This document shows, one piece after another, positions 4,007 to 6,714 of a stretch of 6,714 bases of DNA (positions within the stretch are counted from its first letter, which is position 1; every line of letters begins with the position of its first letter). The DNA is from Acidimicrobiaceae bacterium (GTDB taxonomy: Bacteria > Actinomycetota > Acidimicrobiia > Acidimicrobiales > Bog-793). The position numbers were made by a program, and so were the translations under genes. The DNA lies in the NCBI GenBank assembly GCA_025463965.1, contig JAODBN010000136.1:1-6714 (forward strand), written 5' to 3'. The notes below the pieces were generated by a model. The model did not search any database, was not told the origin of the DNA, and saw nothing but the letters and a program-made list of their open reading frames with translations.

Positions 4007-6714
4007 ATGTCGCGTCGCCGCAGCTTGCTCCGTCCGCGCTACGCCCTACTTTTGGTAGCGCTGTTGATCGGGGGAGGGCTTGCCTCCACCTCGACGCCAC
4101 CAGGGTCCGCCACCTTGCCAAAGGTGCAGCTGACCTCGGGGACCGACACATCGCCTTCGACGACATCGGCGGCGAGCATTTATCTCTCCAACTGGTCCAA
4201 TATGCAGGCGATCTGGATGGCGCCGAAGCTCAACCAGACAGAGACGGCGACCTACGGGCCGCGTATCGCTGAGCTGCATTACTCGGGCGACTGGGGCGTC
4301 AACCAGATCGTCGACTACACCGGCTTCTATCGTGACGAGACAGATCACGTGAAGTACGACCAGCCGCAGAACTTCACGACTACCGGGTACCTCGACGAGA
4401 ACGGGGTCCTGCACGGCAGCTACGGCACCTACAGCGGTAGCTCCACGCCGATCCAGATGCAACGGGACTTCGTCATGGTTCCGAACGAGCCGTTCATGGT
4501 CGTGCGCTACACGCTTACCAACCCGTCGAGCACGACCAGCTACAACTGGAACGTCCTCGACCAAGTGCACGTCAATAACACGAACACGGCCGACAACGTG
4601 TCCGGGTCCTACGACTCGACGCGCAAGACGCTGTTCGCAAACATGACCGCGTCCGGCCAGTACGTCGTCTTCGTCGGCGCCTTGCAGACACCGGGCTCGT
4701 ACCAGGTCGGCAACGACTCAGACTGCACGCCGACCGACGCCACCGCAAGCGCATGGTGCCAGTTCGACTCGACGGGCAGCCTGCACGGCAACAGCTCGAT
4801 CTCGATGCCGAACGTCGACCTGGGTTTCCAGAACCAGGTGACAATCGCCCCAGGGACCTCACAGACTCTCTACTACTACATGGGCATCTCGTCGACGATG
4901 ACGGCCGCCCAGTCGGCCGCCGACACGGCACGCGCCCAGACGGGCTCCTACTGGTACACGACGACCGCCAGCGACTACTCGACCTGGCTGGCGGCAGGCA
5001 AGACGATCTCCACGACCGACTCCGGCGTCAACACTGCATACCTGCGCAACCTCGTGGTGATGAAGAACTCGCAGAATCCCGGCGACGGGCTGTTTCCCGC
5101 TGCGACGAACCCCGGCTCGTACGGCTACAAGGCCTGGGTGCGTGACTCCTCCTTCGACGCCATGGCCCTCGATGCCGCTGGCCATTACGCCGAAGCCAAG
5201 CAGTACTGGGAGTGGATGGCGGCCAACCAGGAATCTGGCGGGTACTGGCATACGACCTATGACCTGTGGTCGGGCGGCTACGTCTCGTTCGTCGAACCGG
5301 AGTACGACAGCGTCGGGGAGTTCCTCGTCGGGGTGCTCAAGCACTACCAGGACACGGGCGACTCGACGTTCCTCGCCGACGTCTGGCCGGCGGTCGAGGC
5401 CGGAGCCAACTTCATCCAGGACAACGTCGGCTCCTACGACCTCGGCCCGGAGGACAACAGCATCTGGGAGCAGACCGACCAATACAACACCTTCACCACG
5501 GCGTTCTACGTGGCCGGCCTGCGCGCCGCGGCACGACTGGCCCTCGACGAGTCCAGCTCCTCGGACGCCGATGCCTGGAACGGCGCGGCGAGCACGATCC
5601 TCTCGGGAATCCAGCGCTCCTACAGCTGGAACCCGCCCGGCGAGTTCAACGACACCACCGGTTACTACAATCAGGGTGTGACCTCCTCGGGGTCGCCGGA
5701 CACGACGATCGACTCGTCCTCGGACGAGCTGATTGCCCTGGGCGACATCGACGCCTCCTCCGAGCGCGCCGCGCAGCAGATCTCGACGGTCGAGCAGGCG
5801 CTCACCCACGACACGTGGGGGATCGCGCGCTACGAGGGGGACACGTACTACGACACGAGTCCCTACAGCCCGGCCGGCAACGAGGCAGGCTCTGCCGAGC
5901 CGGTTTGGCCGAACATGACCATGCTGGTCGCCCTCTACGAGGTGTACACCGGACAGACGTCCAACGCGCTGAGCCGGCTGCAGTGGTACGCGGGCGTCTC
6001 AGGGGTCGGCTACATGCCACCCGGCGAGGCGGTCTCGTGGCAGACGGATCAGCCCATTGTTTCGACGATGAGCGAGCCGTTCACGGCGGCGGCGTTCTTG
6101 ATGACGGCGCTCGCCTACACGGGCCAGTACGACCCGCGGGTGTACCCGACGAGCGTCAATGCCAGCGCCGAGGCCACCATGGTCGAGACGACCACGCCGG
6201 CGAACGACTGGCCGCAGTGGAACAACGTCCCCTACTACAACGACAACAACTCGAGCGCCTCGGGCTCGACCATGACGACGATCCGACGGGCGTACATCTC
6301 GAACGACTCGAGCAACCTCTACCTGCGGGCGGACAACGCCTCGGGATCGCTCTCGGGGTACAGCGCGTCGCCGGAGTTCGCCATGATGATCTACGGCCAA
6401 GACTTCGAGCATTCGAGCTCGCTCAACAGTACGACCACCGGCTATTTCGGGGGAACGCTCGATCATCCGATGAACTACCTGTTCGCCCGATGGAGCGATA
6501 GCACCACGTACTCCGAGTTCGAGGTGAACTCGAGCGGCGGCTGGACCTTCGTCACCAACCTCAGCACCCAGGCACCGCAGTGGGACACCACGACGGGACG
6601 GTGGGAGCTCGAGCTGCCGACGGCGGACATGTCGAGCTCCGGGACGCCGGCGGCTGGCGCCTACTCCTACCTCTACGTGGAGATGGCCTACGACAACCCG
6701 TCGACCTCGAGCTG
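4007..6714 (+). CDS. Secreted GH15 glucoamylase/glucodextranase-like enzyme, partial
   Basis: GH15 enzymes are inverting exo-hydrolases that release beta-glucose from ends of starch, dextran or related alpha-glucans. 902 residues are visible; the C-terminus is beyond the window. Residues 1-26 are a Sec-type signal peptide: basic MSRRRSLLRPR, then hydrophobic YALLLVALLIGGGLA, with no lipobox cysteine. A Ser/Thr-rich linker follows. Residues 57-320 form the bacterial GH15 N-terminal beta-domain, with RDFVMVPNEPFMVVRYTLTN (153-172). The (alpha/alpha)6 catalytic domain is about 345-710: YKAWVRDSSFDAMALDAAG (374-392) holds the substrate-site Arg379-Asp380, Glu488 in SIWEQTDQYNTF is the likely general acid, and Glu690 in STMSEPFTAAAFL the likely general base. 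From about 733, NDWPQWNNVPYYNDNN begins a CBM9/DOMON-like beta-sandwich as in glucodextranases. Only two cysteines (240, 251) and nine lysines are present, none after residue 445. Starch versus dextran specificity cannot be decided. Confidence 0.93.
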   Translation, partial: MSRRRSLLRPRYALLLVALLIGGGLASTSTPPGSATLPKVQLTSGTDTSPSTTSAASIYLSNWSNMQAIWMAPKLNQTETATYGPRIAELHYSGDWGVNQIVDYTGFYRDETDHVKYDQPQNFTTTGYLDENGVLHGSYGTYSGSSTPIQMQRDFVMVPNEPFMVVRYTLTNPSSTTSYNWNVLDQVHVNNTNTADNVSGSYDSTRKTLFANMTASGQYVVFVGALQTPGSYQVGNDSDCTPTDATASAWCQFDSTGSLHGNSSISMPNVDLGFQNQVTIAPGTSQTLYYYMGISSTMTAAQSAADTARAQTGSYWYTTTASDYSTWLAAGKTISTTDSGVNTAYLRNLVVMKNSQNPGDGLFPAATNPGSYGYKAWVRDSSFDAMALDAAGHYAEAKQYWEWMAANQESGGYWHTTYDLWSGGYVSFVEPEYDSVGEFLVGVLKHYQDTGDSTFLADVWPAVEAGANFIQDNVGSYDLGPEDNSIWEQTDQYNTFTTAFYVAGLRAAARLALDESSSSDADAWNGAASTILSGIQRSYSWNPPGEFNDTTGYYNQGVTSSGSPDTTIDSSSDELIALGDIDASSERAAQQISTVEQALTHDTWGIARYEGDTYYDTSPYSPAGNEAGSAEPVWPNMTMLVALYEVYTGQTSNALSRLQWYAGVSGVGYMPPGEAVSWQTDQPIVSTMSEPFTAAAFLMTALAYTGQYDPRVYPTSVNASAEATMVETTTPANDWPQWNNVPYYNDNNSSASGSTMTTIRRAYISNDSSNLYLRADNASGSLSGYSASPEFAMMIYGQDFEHSSSLNSTTTGYFGGTLDHPMNYLFARWSDSTTYSEFEVNSSGGWTFVTNLSTQAPQWDTTTGRWELELPTADMSSSGTPAAGAYSYLYVEMAYDNPSTSS
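6203..6714 (+). other. C-terminal CBM9/DOMON-like domain of the GH15 enzyme
   Basis: Residues 733-902 lie after the catalytic domain and have the alternating pattern of a beta-sandwich: DWPQWNNVPYYNDNN, then RRAYISNDSSNLYLRADN, EFAMMIYGQDF, YSEFEVN and WELELPTADM. The opening followed by a strand of the type AYISNDSSNLYLR resembles the CBM9/DOMON-like domains at the end of glucodextranases and some other secreted glucanases, which aid surface or glycan contact. The assignment is from pattern only, and the domain may continue past the window edge. Confidence 0.55.

Noticed and set aside
4859..5809. Open frame of 316 residues on the minus strand within the GH15 gene
   Set aside because: It is an antisense shadow; the translation is a Val/Arg/Gly-rich mix without domains, and the plus strand carries the GH15 catalytic motifs.
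5266..6501. Open frame of 411 residues on the plus strand in another frame of the GH15 gene
   Set aside because: It overlaps the GH15 catalytic region, is Arg/Gly/His-rich with no motif, and is explained by the codon bias of the real frame.
1..6714. A linked biosynthetic or defence system joining the P450 with the hydrolases
   Set aside because: No redox partner, transferase, transporter, regulator, nuclease or repeat array is present. The three genes read as a divergent glycan-use pair beside a P450.

Overview
The window comes from a high-GC bacterium. The three coding regions have strongly G/C-biased third codon positions, Shine-Dalgarno-type ribosome sites and sigma-70-like promoters with a 17-base spacer. 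The style of the P450 and the secreted glucan hydrolase suggests a soil actinobacterium. The low lysine content of the secreted enzyme hints at an acid or otherwise harsh outside environment. The taxon cannot be fixed from this sequence alone.

Layout: (1) Positions 1-1156, minus strand: a bacterial class I cytochrome P450, cut at its C-terminus by the window edge just after the heme-cysteine loop. (2) Positions 1157-1360: a 204-base gap with a weak hairpin after the next gene's stop and two small palindromes upstream of the P450. (3) Positions 1361-3637, minus strand: a cytoplasmic glycoside hydrolase family 31 (GH31) enzyme with a TTG start, an excellent ribosome site and an N-terminal starch-binding-like beta domain. 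(4) Positions 3638-4006: a 369-base divergent control region with one convincing promoter in each direction and a repeated TGTTCGA element. (5) Positions 4007-6714, plus strand: a secreted glycoside hydrolase family 15 (GH15) glucoamylase/glucodextranase-like enzyme, cut at the right edge inside a C-terminal beta-sandwich domain.

The main functional reading is a divergent pair for alpha-glucan use. The exported GH15 enzyme would release glucose, or trim oligosaccharides, outside the cell. The cytoplasmic GH31 enzyme would hydrolyse imported alpha-glycosides. The two share one control region and may share a regulator, although neither a transporter nor a regulator gene is present here. The P450 lies downstream of the GH31 gene on the same strand but is far enough away to have its own promoter; no functional link is visible.

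I found no RNA gene, mobile element, CRISPR array or clearly new system. The points most worth a second look are the missing acidic residue in the P450 oxygen-activation motif, the shared motif between the divergent genes, the CBM34-like domain on the GH31 enzyme, and the near absence of lysine and cysteine in the GH15 enzyme.
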